A stretch of 64,000 nucleotides of DNA from Aromatoleum bremense (lineage in GTDB: Bacteria; Pseudomonadota; Gammaproteobacteria; Burkholderiales; Rhodocyclaceae): positions 1,426,001 through 1,490,000 of the forward strand of contig NZ_CP059467.1 of the NCBI RefSeq assembly GCF_017894365.1, given 5' to 3'. Below the pieces are notes generated by a model. It was not told the origin of the DNA, searched no databases, and saw only the letters and a list, made by a program, of their open reading frames with translations. The position numbers were made by a program, and so were the translations under genes. Shown here one piece after another: positions 1 through 8,402 of this stretch; the first letter of the stretch is position 1; the number at the start of each line of letters is the position of its first letter.

Positions 1-76
1 CGTGGTCTATCTGTCCTGCGAATTGACCAACAGGCACGATGATTTCGAGGAAGCGCTTGTTTGGCTGCCCGCTTGT
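1..76 (-). pseudogene. 3' part of the IS-interrupted ClpP-fold gene (continues past the window)
   Basis: When the IS and one copy of the 10-bp target duplication are removed, this stretch continues the reading frame of the gene at 1384-2182 without a stop. The rejoined protein reads through the junction as CTSGQPNKRFLEII and stays open to base 1. It is therefore the C-terminal part of the same gene, whose end lies outside the window. Confidence 0.75.
67..76. repeat. Target site duplication, left copy
   Basis: GCCCGCTTGT directly abuts the left inverted repeat and recurs at 1384-1393 directly after the right inverted repeat. A 10-bp duplication is within the range known for ISAs1-family elements. 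Confidence 0.9.
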
Positions 77-1383
77 CAGGGCTGCCGCAGCTACGCATTT
101 GTCGTTGACCACTTGAAAATAGCGTTGACAATCAATCACTTGGCATACCCCTGTTCACAATCGGTGTTTTTGTGTAGCTTCCTGTCTTTTTGGGCGACCG
201 ATGGACATAGGGAAGCTGGCCGACATGGTGGAGGTTTTCGAGGGTCTCGAGGACTGGCGCAACGCGCAACAGACGCGGCACCGCTTGAGCGAACTGCTCA
301 CCGTGGCGGTGTGTGCAGTACTCAGCGGGGCGGACGACTTCGAGGAAGTTTCGCAGTGGGGCCAAGCCAAGCTGCCGTGGCTGCGCGGCTTTCTGCGGCT
401 CGACTATGGGGTGGCTTCGCCCGACACCTTCGAGCGGGTGTTCGCGCTGCTCGACCCGAAGCAGTTCGAGCAGGCCTTTCGCACGTGGGTGGGTCGCATT
501 ATTCCGGCGCTCGGCCAGGACCAGGTTGTCGCCATCGATGGCAAGTCGAGCCGACGCACGACGAGCAAGGCGGCCGCCGCGCCGCTGCATCTGGTCAGCG
601 CCTTTGCCGCCAACGTGGGCGTGGTGCTGGGCCAGACGGCGACGGCGGAGAAGTCCAACGAGATCACGGCGATTCCCGAACTGCTCAAGGTGCTCGACAT
701 CAACGGCTGCATCGTCACCATCGATGCGATGGGCACGCAGACCAAGATCGCGCGCGCCATCCGTGAGCGAGGCGCCCACTACGTGCTGTGCGTGAAAGAC
801 AACCACCCGAAGCTGCTCGACTCGATCATGTTCGCCGACATCGATCCGCGCGGTCCGCTGACACCGAGTTCGACGCATGAAACCACGAGCACCGGCCATG
901 GACGGACCGAAGTGCGCCGCTGCACGGCGTATGACGCGACCGATCGGCTCCACAAAGCCGCGGCCTGGAAGGATGTGGCCAGCTTTGCCGTCGTCGAGCG
1001 CGTGCGTACGGTGGGCGAGCGCACCAGCACGGAGCGCGCCTACTACATCAGCAGTCTGCCGGCCGATGCCGAGCGCATTGCGCTGGCGATCAGAAGTCAC
1101 TGGGAAGTCGAGAATCGTCTGCACTGGTGCCTGGATGTTCAGTTCGGTGACGACTACGCGCGCGGGCGCATCGGTCACATTGCCCATAACCTGGCGCTGG
1201 TGCGCCACATGGCGCTCAATCTCATCCGGCTCGACAAGTCCATCAAGACCAGCATCAAGACCAAACGACTGCTGGCCGCGACGTCCGATGAGTTTCGGGC
1301 CGCACTGCTCGGCTTCGAGGTGCCTGATGAGGATGATGATGAGGACGACGATTCATGATGAATGCGTAGCTGCGGGAGCCCTG
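77..1383 (+). mobile_element. ISAs1-family insertion sequence, complete
   Basis: The 1307-bp element is bounded by near-perfect inverted repeats. The left end starts CAGGGCTGCCGCAGCTACGC, and the reverse complement of the right end (1361-1383) reads CAGGGCTCCCGCAGCTACGC, with one mismatch in that stretch. It carries one intact transposase gene and is flanked by a 10-bp direct duplication, so it inserted by transposition. The intact transposase, clean ends and perfect duplication suggest a fairly recent event (inference). Confidence 0.93.
201..1358 (+). CDS. ISAs1 family transposase
   Basis: This 385-residue DDE transposase has the length usual for the family. The N-terminal region (about 8-100) matches the DUF/DDE_Tnp_1-associated domain with DWRNAQQTRHRL. 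The catalytic part includes VVAIDGKSSRR (first Asp), IVTIDAMGTQ (second Asp) and HWEVENRLHWCLDV (the Glu-bearing segment typical of IS4-like enzymes). The C-terminus is very acidic (EDDDEDDDS). The ATG at 201 lies shortly inside the left inverted repeat. The gene appears intact, so the element may still move. Confidence 0.93.
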   Translation: MDIGKLADMVEVFEGLEDWRNAQQTRHRLSELLTVAVCAVLSGADDFEEVSQWGQAKLPWLRGFLRLDYGVASPDTFERVFALLDPKQFEQAFRTWVGRIIPALGQDQVVAIDGKSSRRTTSKAAAAPLHLVSAFAANVGVVLGQTATAEKSNEITAIPELLKVLDINGCIVTIDAMGTQTKIARAIRERGAHYVLCVKDNHPKLLDSIMFADIDPRGPLTPSSTHETTSTGHGRTEVRRCTAYDATDRLHKAAAWKDVASFAVVERVRTVGERTSTERAYYISSLPADAERIALAIRSHWEVENRLHWCLDVQFGDDYARGRIGHIAHNLALVRHMALNLIRLDKSIKTSIKTKRLLAATSDEFRAALLGFEVPDEDDDEDDDS

Positions 1384-1393
1384 GCCCGCTTGT
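1384..1393. repeat. Target site duplication, right copy
   Basis: GCCCGCTTGT, identical to 67-76, directly follows the right inverted repeat of the ISAs1 element. Confidence 0.9.
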
Positions 1394-2182
1394 GCATAGC
1401 AGACGGGCTCTTTGAATTGAGCCGGAATCATCCTGTATCTGCTCAACCTGCGCGACTAGGCCATTTGCGATTGGAACGAGAGACCACTCAGCCATCGGAG
1501 GCGTAATATCAGTAACAACTCGCATTGCCTCAAGAGCATTACGATCCAGAACAGCAATGTCTTCATGAGGGGCAGCCATCGCTGCAACGGTCACGAGCAG
1601 CGGATTCACGTCCATTTCGATCACATAGGCGACCAGCAACCCTGTCAGGAACTGACTCGTCGATAAGTCCAGCGAACTGAGTGTTTTGGCAAGGGGTGCC
1701 ACAACGGCATCCGCGTTGAAGTGCTGGTGCACTCCATAGCGGCTTGTTGCATCCACCCAACGGCGCTCGCCACCGAGGAAAGCATAAGCGCACGCTGAGT
1801 AGCAATGGCCCGGTTCTACATCTTTGAGATGGGGCGCTTCCTTAATCTGTGCCGACACGGTACGTCCAATGGTCGTGGTGCATCCATGCTTTCGCAATGC
1901 GTAGCCTAGTCTAATGCCCTCCGTTAGCAACCCGCCGGGCGAATGCATGACCACCAACCGGCACATTTTGTCGTTGCGCTGCTGGACGAAGCGTTCGAAT
2001 CGCTCAGCGGTTCCCTCCGTTATCTCGCCCGTAGCCGCAATCCACGCGCAACTACTGCAGTTTCCACCATTGTTAGCATCGTAAAAAACCATCTGACCGG
2101 CCGGTTCCACGGCGGATGCAGGTGCGATCGTTGCTCCAACAATCGTCGTGAGAGCCACAAGAACGAGGTGGAAATTCGTCAT
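1384..2182 (-). pseudogene. Secreted ClpP-fold (COG3904-like) protein, 5' part, interrupted by ISAs1
   Basis: The gene reads leftward from ATG 2182, which I chose because it begins a signal peptide (MTNFHLVLVALTTIVGATIA, cleavage near PASA); an upstream ATG at 2263 would add a non-hydrophobic leader. The mature part resembles periplasmic ClpP/crotonase-fold proteins: VVMHSPGGLLTEG (oxyanion-type segment) and GHCYSACAYAFLGG, whose Ser would be the nucleophile in that family. About 266 codons precede the IS; the remainder is at 1-76. The open frame that continues into the IS adds a meaningless Ser-rich tail. It is probably non-functional as it stands. The substrate is unknown. Confidence 0.75.
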
Positions 2183-2234
2183 TTTGAGTTTTTGGTTATG
2201 ACAAATGATCTGTTGTAGGTCTAAATCGGCTTTC

Positions 2235-2711
2235 TCAGTATCTCTTTTGGTAGTCCGCCTCAATGACAGCGAGCTCGGCTAGTTGATCCAAGACAGCCGT
2301 CGCATTTGTTAGCAGTGACTCGGTTCTGCTTGGATTGCTCCAGCCAGCACCGCCATGTTTTCCACCGTGGAACAAATTATTCCGCACCGTCTTGACCAGT
2401 CGAACAACTTTCGCCAAATCAGATCGGTAGTCCGATAGCTCTGTGACTCGCCATGTCAGCTGACTGTTTTCCCCCACCACTTGCGTCTCAGGAGGCGCTC
2501 GTAGCAACTCAATTGCGTTGCGAGAGGGGCTATATCCTTCACTCCACTTCGCTACAAACTCATCCCAGCCTGGTTCAGCTTTTTTGCCTACATCATGAGA
2601 CCTTAAGTAGCCGTTCTCTTTAAGTGCAAATTCGAACCGGGAAAACCAATAAAAGAACTCGAATGCCCTGATCGATAATTCATTTGCGATTTCGTCTCTG
2701 CGCATTATCAT
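2235..2711 (-). CDS. Hypothetical protein with a HEPN-like motif
   Basis: This 158-residue soluble protein has no signal peptide. The C-terminal half contains VKTVRNNLFHGGK, which fits the R-x4-H signature of HEPN-type RNases and their relatives, preceded by predicted helices. HEPN proteins are often toxins or parts of defence systems, but I see no partner antitoxin beside it, so the role is open. The start is ambiguous: ATG 2711 or ATG 2705, and neither has a clear ribosome binding site. It lies in a run of small minus-strand genes that looks like a gene-cassette array, about 50 bp from the interrupted ClpP-fold gene. GC content is lower than in the rest of the window. Confidence 0.6.
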   Translation of the reverse strand: MIMRRDEIANELSIRAFEFFYWFSRFEFALKENGYLRSHDVGKKAEPGWDEFVAKWSEGYSPSRNAIELLRAPPETQVVGENSQLTWRVTELSDYRSDLAKVVRLVKTVRNNLFHGGKHGGAGWSNPSRTESLLTNATAVLDQLAELAVIEADYQKRY

Positions 2712-2967
2712 CCTGGCAGTCTAGAGATTCTGTCCCCTCGAACGGCTGCTATCTTCGCATCCGTCAGGCCGGGCTCGACCCACAGCCGCTCTACCCTCAA
2801 TGGGAAAGCGGACGCTCAACGACCAAGATCAGCCGTGCCGGCAGGCACCCGCTGGAGCGACGACAGGGGCGCAGGTGGTTCAGATTCAGTGCATTTACCA
2901 ACACCGATCCGAGACATTGCGCCCCAACCAAATTCCGGCGGACACGATTTCGACTACAATAATGCGA

Positions 2968-3432
2968 TCACAAATTTTGCAGATAGCATTCGTCATAGTC
3001 AATCGACCCTGCTGTTATTAGGAGCCCCTCGGCGTCGACCGTTGCGAAACTCATTTCGAGTGAATAACCTTTGGCGCGCGGTAAGAGCTTCAAGGATGTG
3101 AGGTATCGATAGGCCTTTGTTTGGTGAGTCGCCGTATGAAAGGTAAAGTGCACACCCCCTAAGCGGCCCACAGGCAAATTCTTGCTCGAAATTACTCGAT
3201 CTTCATCTGTTTCGATCTTCCCATCCGGGCTATGCCCCTTCGTAACGAGCTTTGCTCCATCCCAGTTGATTCGAATTGGATCATCGACGCTCTTGGCAGG
3301 ACCAACAACTAATTGGTTACAGGTCACAGCAAAAGGTGGCGGCGGCTCGGCTCGAGCACCCGCTGCCCCAAACATCAGCGGAATAAGGACTGAAAGGGCG
3401 TAGGTTTTCGTGGCAAGTGAGTCACTCCGCAT
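2968..3432 (-). CDS. Hypothetical secreted protein
   Basis: I place the start at ATG 3432, which begins a signal peptide (MRSDSLATKTYALSVLIPLM, then FGAAGARA as cleavage site). The open frame extends upstream to 3501, but that part encodes NPSIEPTN, a peptide typical of read-through of an attC-like intergenic element and not of a gene. The mature protein is about 127 residues with two Cys residues (VTCNQL and DECYL) that could form a disulfide. I do not recognise the family. It sits between other small orphan genes on the same strand. Confidence 0.6.
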   Translation of the reverse strand: MRSDSLATKTYALSVLIPLMFGAAGARAEPPPPFAVTCNQLVVGPAKSVDDPIRINWDGAKLVTKGHSPDGKIETDEDRVISSKNLPVGRLGGVHFTFHTATHQTKAYRYLTSLKLLPRAKGYSLEMSFATVDAEGLLITAGSIDYDECYLQNL

Positions 3433-3497
3433 AGTACAATACTCCGTCATGTTTGTTGGCTCGATGGAGGGGTTGGGGCGAGACGACCACTGACTGC

Positions 3498-3842
3498 TCA
3501 CTTCGAATTGCGCGCAACAAGGTCTCGAGCCTTCATCGTTGGCAGCACCGATGAATGAAGAGAGCCGTCGTACCCGTTGCCCGATAGGCCGGCAGATAGC
3601 CTGCGCTCCTTACTTACCAGACCGTCACGCTCAAGCCGATTGAGCAAGGCCATCATTTCGTAGTGCGATACTTGGAAATGCTTCGTACATTGTTCCGTCG
3701 TGGGCGGCGCAATGTATCGCGACTTTGTTGCTGCCTTCTTGTGAAGGTACTCATCGGCCCAGACAACAAGTTGCCGCAGAATGCGGCTTTCTTGATGACT
3801 GAATCCCGGAAGAGGAAAGGCAAACGCCTCTTTGCTTTTCAT
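3498..3842 (-). CDS. Hypothetical protein, possible winged-helix
   Basis: The start is taken at ATG 3842 (MKSKEAFAFPLPGF), because the longer frame to 3923 begins inside the attC-like repeat and encodes the repeat-derived peptide PNTSIG. The 114-residue product has a helix-turn-helix-like stretch: TTEQCTKHFQVSHYEMMALL followed by NRLERDGLVSKE, in the style of MarR-like winged helices where a recognition helix precedes the wing. It may therefore be a small DNA-binding protein, but this is inference from pattern only. Its 5' end directly abuts the attC-like site. Confidence 0.55.
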   Translation of the reverse strand: MKSKEAFAFPLPGFSHQESRILRQLVVWADEYLHKKAATKSRYIAPPTTEQCTKHFQVSHYEMMALLNRLERDGLVSKERRLSAGLSGNGYDGSLHSSVLPTMKARDLVARNSK

Positions 3843-3871
3843 GGTCGTTGTAAGGAAGATAACGTATCGCG

Positions 3872-3922
3872 TGACGCCCAACGTTCGACATGAGCGACGC
3901 CCGATGGAGGTGTTGGGCGTCA
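3872..3922 (-). repeat. attC-like inverted repeat
   Basis: TGACGCCCAAC (3872-3882) and GTTGGGCGTCA (3912-3922) are perfect 11-bp inverted arms separated by 29 bp. They contain the outer core sites expected of an integron attC: RYYYAAC (GCCCAAC) and GTTRRRY (GTTGGGC). The site lies just after one small gene (3960-4247) and just before the next (3498-3842) on the minus strand, as a cassette attachment site would. The inner arms pair poorly, and no intI is present in the window, so it could be a decayed site or another kind of hairpin. Confidence 0.45.
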
Positions 3923-3959
3923 TTGCACTTGATGCCTAACTTGCGTGACCGGACTGAAC

Positions 3960-4247
3960 CTACCCGGACTTCTTTAACTTAAGCAGCGCCGAAACAGCAA
4001 CTTGCGTGCATTCAGCGAGGGTTTGCGCAAAGTCTGGGTGCTCTGCGGCGAGTTGTTTGAGTAGAACTCGTAAGTCTTCAAGACCTACGCTGACCTGGAT
4101 TTGCGTATCGCCACCGCCCTTTGACGGAAGCATGAAGCTGAATCGAAGGCCCTCGGCGCCGGTATGGCAGGAGACATCCTGGGTGCCACCAGACCAGTAC
4201 GAGGACGTTACGCCACCGCGTTTGACTGCCGAGTGTTTTAGCTGCAT
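3960..4247 (-). CDS. Hypothetical protein (95 aa)
   Basis: This small soluble protein starts at ATG 4247 behind GAGGAAG. It contains a central glycine-rich turn (LPSKGGGDTQIQVSVGLED) followed by an amphipathic helical C-terminus (LLKQLAAEHPDFAQTLAECT). I do not recognise a family. Upstream the minus strand carries TTTTGGGCGTCAC, a degenerate match to the core of the attC-like site at 3872-3922, and downstream is that site itself, so the gene could be one integron-type cassette. Confidence 0.55.
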   Translation of the reverse strand: MQLKHSAVKRGGVTSSYWSGGTQDVSCHTGAEGLRFSFMLPSKGGGDTQIQVSVGLEDLRVLLKQLAAEHPDFAQTLAECTQVAVSALLKLKKSG

Positions 4248-4275
4248 TTGCGCTTCCTCATCGGTTCTCGTGTGA

Positions 4276-4761
4276 CGCCCAAAATTGCTTTAGGGAGACT
4301 GCATTGCTGCATAACATGGGCAGCGTTCGATAACATCAAACCGCACAAGCCTCATGCCTTCTACGAAAATCGGCACTTAACATCATAGGTGACGCTTCTC
4401 GCCCCGAGCAACAGATCGCGAAAGCCGGCGGCGCCACAAACGCGAGCAGCATACCGTATATAGATGTGGAATGCCCGCTAGACGCGGCAAACTCTCACTG
4501 ACTGTTCCTAGCCCGGCTGAGACCTCGGGAAGGCGATGGCCAGCATCTGGAGCACTCGCAGAGCAGCTCGTCGTCGGCGGAAGCCGCCTCTGTCGGGCGA
4601 ACGACGGCTTATGAACCCGAGATCCACCTCAACGTCGGCTTAGCGGAAAAATCGTCACCGGCAGGTCCTGGCCGGCAGCACGAGTTGGCGGCTCTCCCTG
4701 TAAGCGGTCGGACGCTCGGGGGGGAACAATCAGGCTCCGATCAACAGCAAAGGAGTCTGAC
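4276..4761. other. Non-coding stretch, no convincing gene
   Basis: No open frame here has a ribosome binding site or protein-like composition. The left edge holds TGACGCCCAAAA, a degenerate copy of the attC-like arm. The right edge carries AAGGAGT ahead of the recombinase gene. Nothing else stands out. Confidence 0.5.
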
Positions 4762-5376
4762 ATGGAATCCTACGAGCGTCGGGAGCCCTGGAACAAGGGA
4801 AAGCTGGTGGGTCAGAAGGCGCCGCTCAAGCCCAAGGACATCTGGGCGATCCGCATCCACCTACAGAACGCGCATCAAGTGCGGGATCTGGCGCTGTTCA
4901 ACCTCGCCATCGACAGCAAACTACGCGGATGTGACCTCGTCGCCCTGCGCGTTCGTGACGTGACGCATGGCAACCAAGTGCTGTCCCGCACGGCGGTCGT
5001 CCAGAAAAAGACGCAGCGGCCGGTCCAGTTCGAACTGACTGAGCCGACGCGAGCTGCAGTGGCGACATGGATCGAGAGGGCAAAGCTAAAGCCGGAGGAC
5101 TTCCTCTTTCCCAGCAGGCTGCACCGTTCGCCGCACGTCTCCACCCGCCAGTATGCGAGGATCGTCGAACAATGGGTGACAGCGGCCGGCCTGGATCCAT
5201 CCGCCTACGGCACGCATTCCATGCGACGGACGAAGGCGACCCTGATCTACAAGCGGACGAAGAACTTGCGGGCGGTTCAACTCCTACTGGGTCATTCCAA
5301 GCTGGAGTCCACAGTCCGATATCTTGGCATCGAGGTCGACGATGCCCTGGAGATCTCTGAGCAGATCGAAATCTGA
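4762..5376 (+). CDS. Short tyrosine recombinase/integrase
   Basis: The 204-residue protein is a catalytic domain alone; integron integrases and phage integrases are about 320 residues or more and have an N-terminal core-binding domain that is absent here. The tyrosine-recombinase residues are visible: Arg in KLRGCDLVALRVRDV, HSMRRTKA (H-x-x-R), LLGHSKLESTVRYLG (His and the catalytic Tyr). Such 200-residue recombinases are common as stand-alone chromosomal genes in proteobacteria. ATG 4762 is preceded by AGGAGT. It lies between the cassette-like genes and the AIPR defence gene and may have helped shape this region (inference). Confidence 0.85.
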   Translation: MESYERREPWNKGKLVGQKAPLKPKDIWAIRIHLQNAHQVRDLALFNLAIDSKLRGCDLVALRVRDVTHGNQVLSRTAVVQKKTQRPVQFELTEPTRAAVATWIERAKLKPEDFLFPSRLHRSPHVSTRQYARIVEQWVTAAGLDPSAYGTHSMRRTKATLIYKRTKNLRAVQLLLGHSKLESTVRYLGIEVDDALEISEQIEI

Positions 5377-5653
5377 CCGTGGTTCGGCTGCTCGCCGAAA
5401 ACCACTGAAGCGACGAGCGGCCGCTAACCGCCGGGAGGGTAGGATCGGCCAACGTCAGCCAGTCGCCCATCAGGCATAGCCGCCATTCAACCGGCGGCTC
5501 CACTCTGAAACCTATCGGGTAGCCGACTAAAATTCACCGGCCGACGCCGCGACTTGGCTATTACGCATCATCTAGCAGGTATTTCACCCCAGATGGACAC
5601 TCGGGGCTACCTGGAAAGGTCCATGCGACTCACATTGATGTTCGCACGGTCGA

Positions 5654-7489
5654 ATGAACCTCATTCAATCTTCATGCCATAATGAAGCGATGGACGTACA
5701 AGAGTATTTTGGGGGAGGCAGAGGCGTGTACGAGCTGATCAAGCAGCAGATTGATTCGTCGGAATATTTTCGGCAGAGGTTTTCTAACGACGGCCAACGG
5801 TTCGTCGCTTGGTATCTGCGAAACATCCTTTTTCGCGACATGAACGAGACTCGCGACGATATCACCGATGGCGGAAACGATAAACAGATTGACGCCATCG
5901 TTATTGACGATGACAGATCGCTCGTTCACATTGTCCAAGGAAAGTTCATCCAGGGCGGCGTAGTGGACGCCGAACCGTTGCGCGAAGTCTTGTCGGCTTG
6001 GCTGCAGATCAAGGACTTGGCTCGCCTGCAAAACGTCGCTAATGCAAAGCTGCAAAGGAAACTCGCAGAACTCGCCGCGGCGCTGGATGAGGACTACGAG
6101 GTTTCCTTCGAGCTCATTACTACCGGAGTCCTTACGGACGCGGCCAAGCATGACTTGGAAGCGTTTCAACAGGAGCTTGCTCGACTCAGCGAAAAAGACG
6201 ACTTTGACGCAACAATTCATGTCATCGACCCCGACGAGTTGCGGCGACGCTACGAGTACGCGGTCGAGACGGATAACCCGAGCCTCAACTACGATTTGCA
6301 GCTTAAGGGCAGCAAATTCATGTTCCACGAGGTCGCTGGGACACCTGTGGTGATCGCTGCGCTGCCACTAAGTGAGTGCGTCAAACTCCCAGGGATTAAG
6401 GACGGTACGTTATTTCAGAAGAATGTTCGTCAGAGCTTGGGATCGAGTAACGCGGTCAACAAGGGGATTCGAAGCACAATCCTCGGCGACAAACGCTCGG
6501 ACTTCTTCTTCTTCCATAACGGAGTCACGGCGCTCTGCAACAAACTGACGTTGGAGGGGGAAACTCTTAGCCTCAAAGGGTTGAGCGTCGTCAATGGATG
6601 TCAATCGCTCAACACGATTTTGTCGTGTAGTGAAACGGTTAAGAAGGTCGATGACGCATTCATTCTTTTCCGTTTCTATGAAATCCCGCAACGTGAGCGC
6701 GCGGATAAGATTTCGATTTTCACCAACTCTCAGAGTGCGGTGAAGGCGAGAGATCTCCGTAGCAACGATAAGCGGGTGTTGTCGATCAAGAAGGCGTACG
6801 AGCTACGTTACCCGAACGGATATTTCAGTACAAAGCGAGGGGAGACTGCGCCGGCAGAGAAAGACGCCGCCTATGTCGTCGACCTCTCTGGATTCGCCAA
6901 GAACTTGGTCGCCTGGCACACGCAACGCCCCAACCTCTCATATGGGGAAACGAAGATTTTTGATAAGTACTTCGAGACCCTGTTTAAGAACAAGGACTAC
7001 CAGCCAGAGAACGTTTTTTCCCTCAGCAGCTGGATGAGCAAGGTGCTCGAAAACTGGGTTACCACCAACCCCCTGAACTTCAATGAGACGTTGCTGGCGA
7101 TGAAGGCGTACGCACCGTACCATCATCTCTACGCGATAGGTATGTGCTTCTCGATTGCCAACAATCAGTCTGAGCGCGTGCCGAGTCCGAGCAGGTCCTA
7201 CCAAGCTGCAGCTAAAGCAGGGATGATCGACGAGATTGTGAGGGTTGCGGGCACGAGTCTAAACATGGCTCTCGAAGCGGCCGCGAACGAACCACAACCG
7301 GCCAACCGCGTTTTTAGCCCGCAGAACTGGGTTAAGACAAAGGGATGCCTTGCTGGGATCAACGGCGCCATTCGAAACTACTTCAACATGTTGCCCATGA
7401 TGCCGGGCGGAGCTGAGATCAAGAACAAGCTCAGTGAAGCGACGGCGCTAAAGGTGGAGGACTTCGAATACCGCTGGTCTGCCGATTGA
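5654..7489 (+). CDS. AIPR family abortive-infection protein
   Basis: This protein of 611 residues matches the AIPR (abortive infection phage resistance) family. The N-terminal part has DGGNDKQIDAIVID and VQGKF about 15 residues later, the D-x(n)-Q-x-K arrangement of a PD-(D/E)xK nuclease fold (about 70-100). The AIPR core includes FFFFHNGVTALCNK and VVNGCQSLNTI (about 280-330). No second gene in the same operon is seen, so it could act alone. The start is either ATG 5654 or ATG 5690 (MDVQEYFGGG); the second fits the family start better, but neither has a strong ribosome binding site. The role in phage defence is known for some family members and inferred here. Confidence 0.8.
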   Translation: MNLIQSSCHNEAMDVQEYFGGGRGVYELIKQQIDSSEYFRQRFSNDGQRFVAWYLRNILFRDMNETRDDITDGGNDKQIDAIVIDDDRSLVHIVQGKFIQGGVVDAEPLREVLSAWLQIKDLARLQNVANAKLQRKLAELAAALDEDYEVSFELITTGVLTDAAKHDLEAFQQELARLSEKDDFDATIHVIDPDELRRRYEYAVETDNPSLNYDLQLKGSKFMFHEVAGTPVVIAALPLSECVKLPGIKDGTLFQKNVRQSLGSSNAVNKGIRSTILGDKRSDFFFFHNGVTALCNKLTLEGETLSLKGLSVVNGCQSLNTILSCSETVKKVDDAFILFRFYEIPQRERADKISIFTNSQSAVKARDLRSNDKRVLSIKKAYELRYPNGYFSTKRGETAPAEKDAAYVVDLSGFAKNLVAWHTQRPNLSYGETKIFDKYFETLFKNKDYQPENVFSLSSWMSKVLENWVTTNPLNFNETLLAMKAYAPYHHLYAIGMCFSIANNQSERVPSPSRSYQAAAKAGMIDEIVRVAGTSLNMALEAAANEPQPANRVFSPQNWVKTKGCLAGINGAIRNYFNMLPMMPGGAEIKNKLSEATALKVEDFEYRWSAD

Positions 7490-8402
7490 CGGCGAGGGAT
7501 ACCCTACTTCAAGCCCAAAGCCATAACCTACGTCGCCGTTGATTAATTTGTTCATGGCTTGGGGCTCCTTTGGCTCAGTTGCATGCCACGCGTAGGTCGC
7601 CTGGCTGTTCTTGGAGCGAACTAGCCGTCCGAATGGCGGCTGTGTCGAATCGACGACCGGCTGGTCGCACTCCGCGTTCGGTCTGCAGTCGGGTCCGGCT
7701 GTAGCCCGACGTGACAAGCGGTCAATGAGCTCCCTCAGCAGCTGACCGGCAAGTGACCGTCGCATTGCCGCCCGACACGGACCATCAGGCCAACGGCCGG
7801 TCAGGCCGAGGGGCCGTCTGTCAATTGCCGCTCTGGGTGACAGCTATGCTCAGGAACCTGCCATCGGACCATCCGAACGTCGAATGACAGCAGTGGATCG
7901 AAAGGGTGAGCTCGTCGGAGCACGGAACTGCCGTTCGCCCCGATTTTCGGGTCAATGGCCGCTAGCCGATCGAGACCGGCCCCTTCAGCGTCTGTTCCCG
8001 GGCGCTCACCTGATCCCCGTGGCGTTGCCCGCGATGATGACGCGCGCGCTCGTCCGGCCGATGGATGTGAGGAAGCGTCCCAAGGCGGGGCCGAGCGCGG
8101 GAGGCTGACCACGTTTACGCCGGACCGGAGCGCCCTGCGGAATTTGCACCCGCCCGCAATCTTTACAATCCGCAGCCGGCTGCGCCCCTCGCCGCGCTGC
8201 TTTCCGGCGTCCTCTGCGGCATTCCCGCAGGGAACGTTTCTTGCCCACGCCTCCTTCGTGAGCCCGCACCCGACCGACACGGCTGGCCGGGCGAGGCCGG
8301 CTTCGTCGCGGTAATCCCCGGCGCGACGGTGTCGACGGTGCCCACTTCACGAAGCCGGGGGCGTTGTTCCTGTCGTCGCAGCGGCCGGCAAGGAGGACTG
8401 GA
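7490..8402. other. Long non-coding or decayed stretch
   Basis: About 0.9 kb without a supported gene. Open frames on both strands (for example 7448-7765 minus, 7801-8280 minus, 7955-8314 plus) are Arg/Pro-rich, overlap one another and lack ribosome binding sites. The right end carries AAGGAGG for the next gene. It may hold remnants of accessory genes that I cannot identify. Confidence 0.5.

Noticed and set aside
3470..3501. A second complete attC site before the secreted protein gene
   Set aside because: A GCCCCAAC core and the NPSIEPT peptide are there, but I could not find the matching GTTRRRY arm, so at most it is a truncated site.
4762..5376. Integron integrase (intI) for the attC-like region
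   Set aside because: The protein is only 204 residues, lacks the N-terminal core-binding domain and matches the common short tyrosine recombinases instead.
7801..8314. Overlapping open frames on both strands ahead of the BON/SRPBCC gene
   Set aside because: No ribosome binding site, biased composition and mutual overlap; no recognisable protein.
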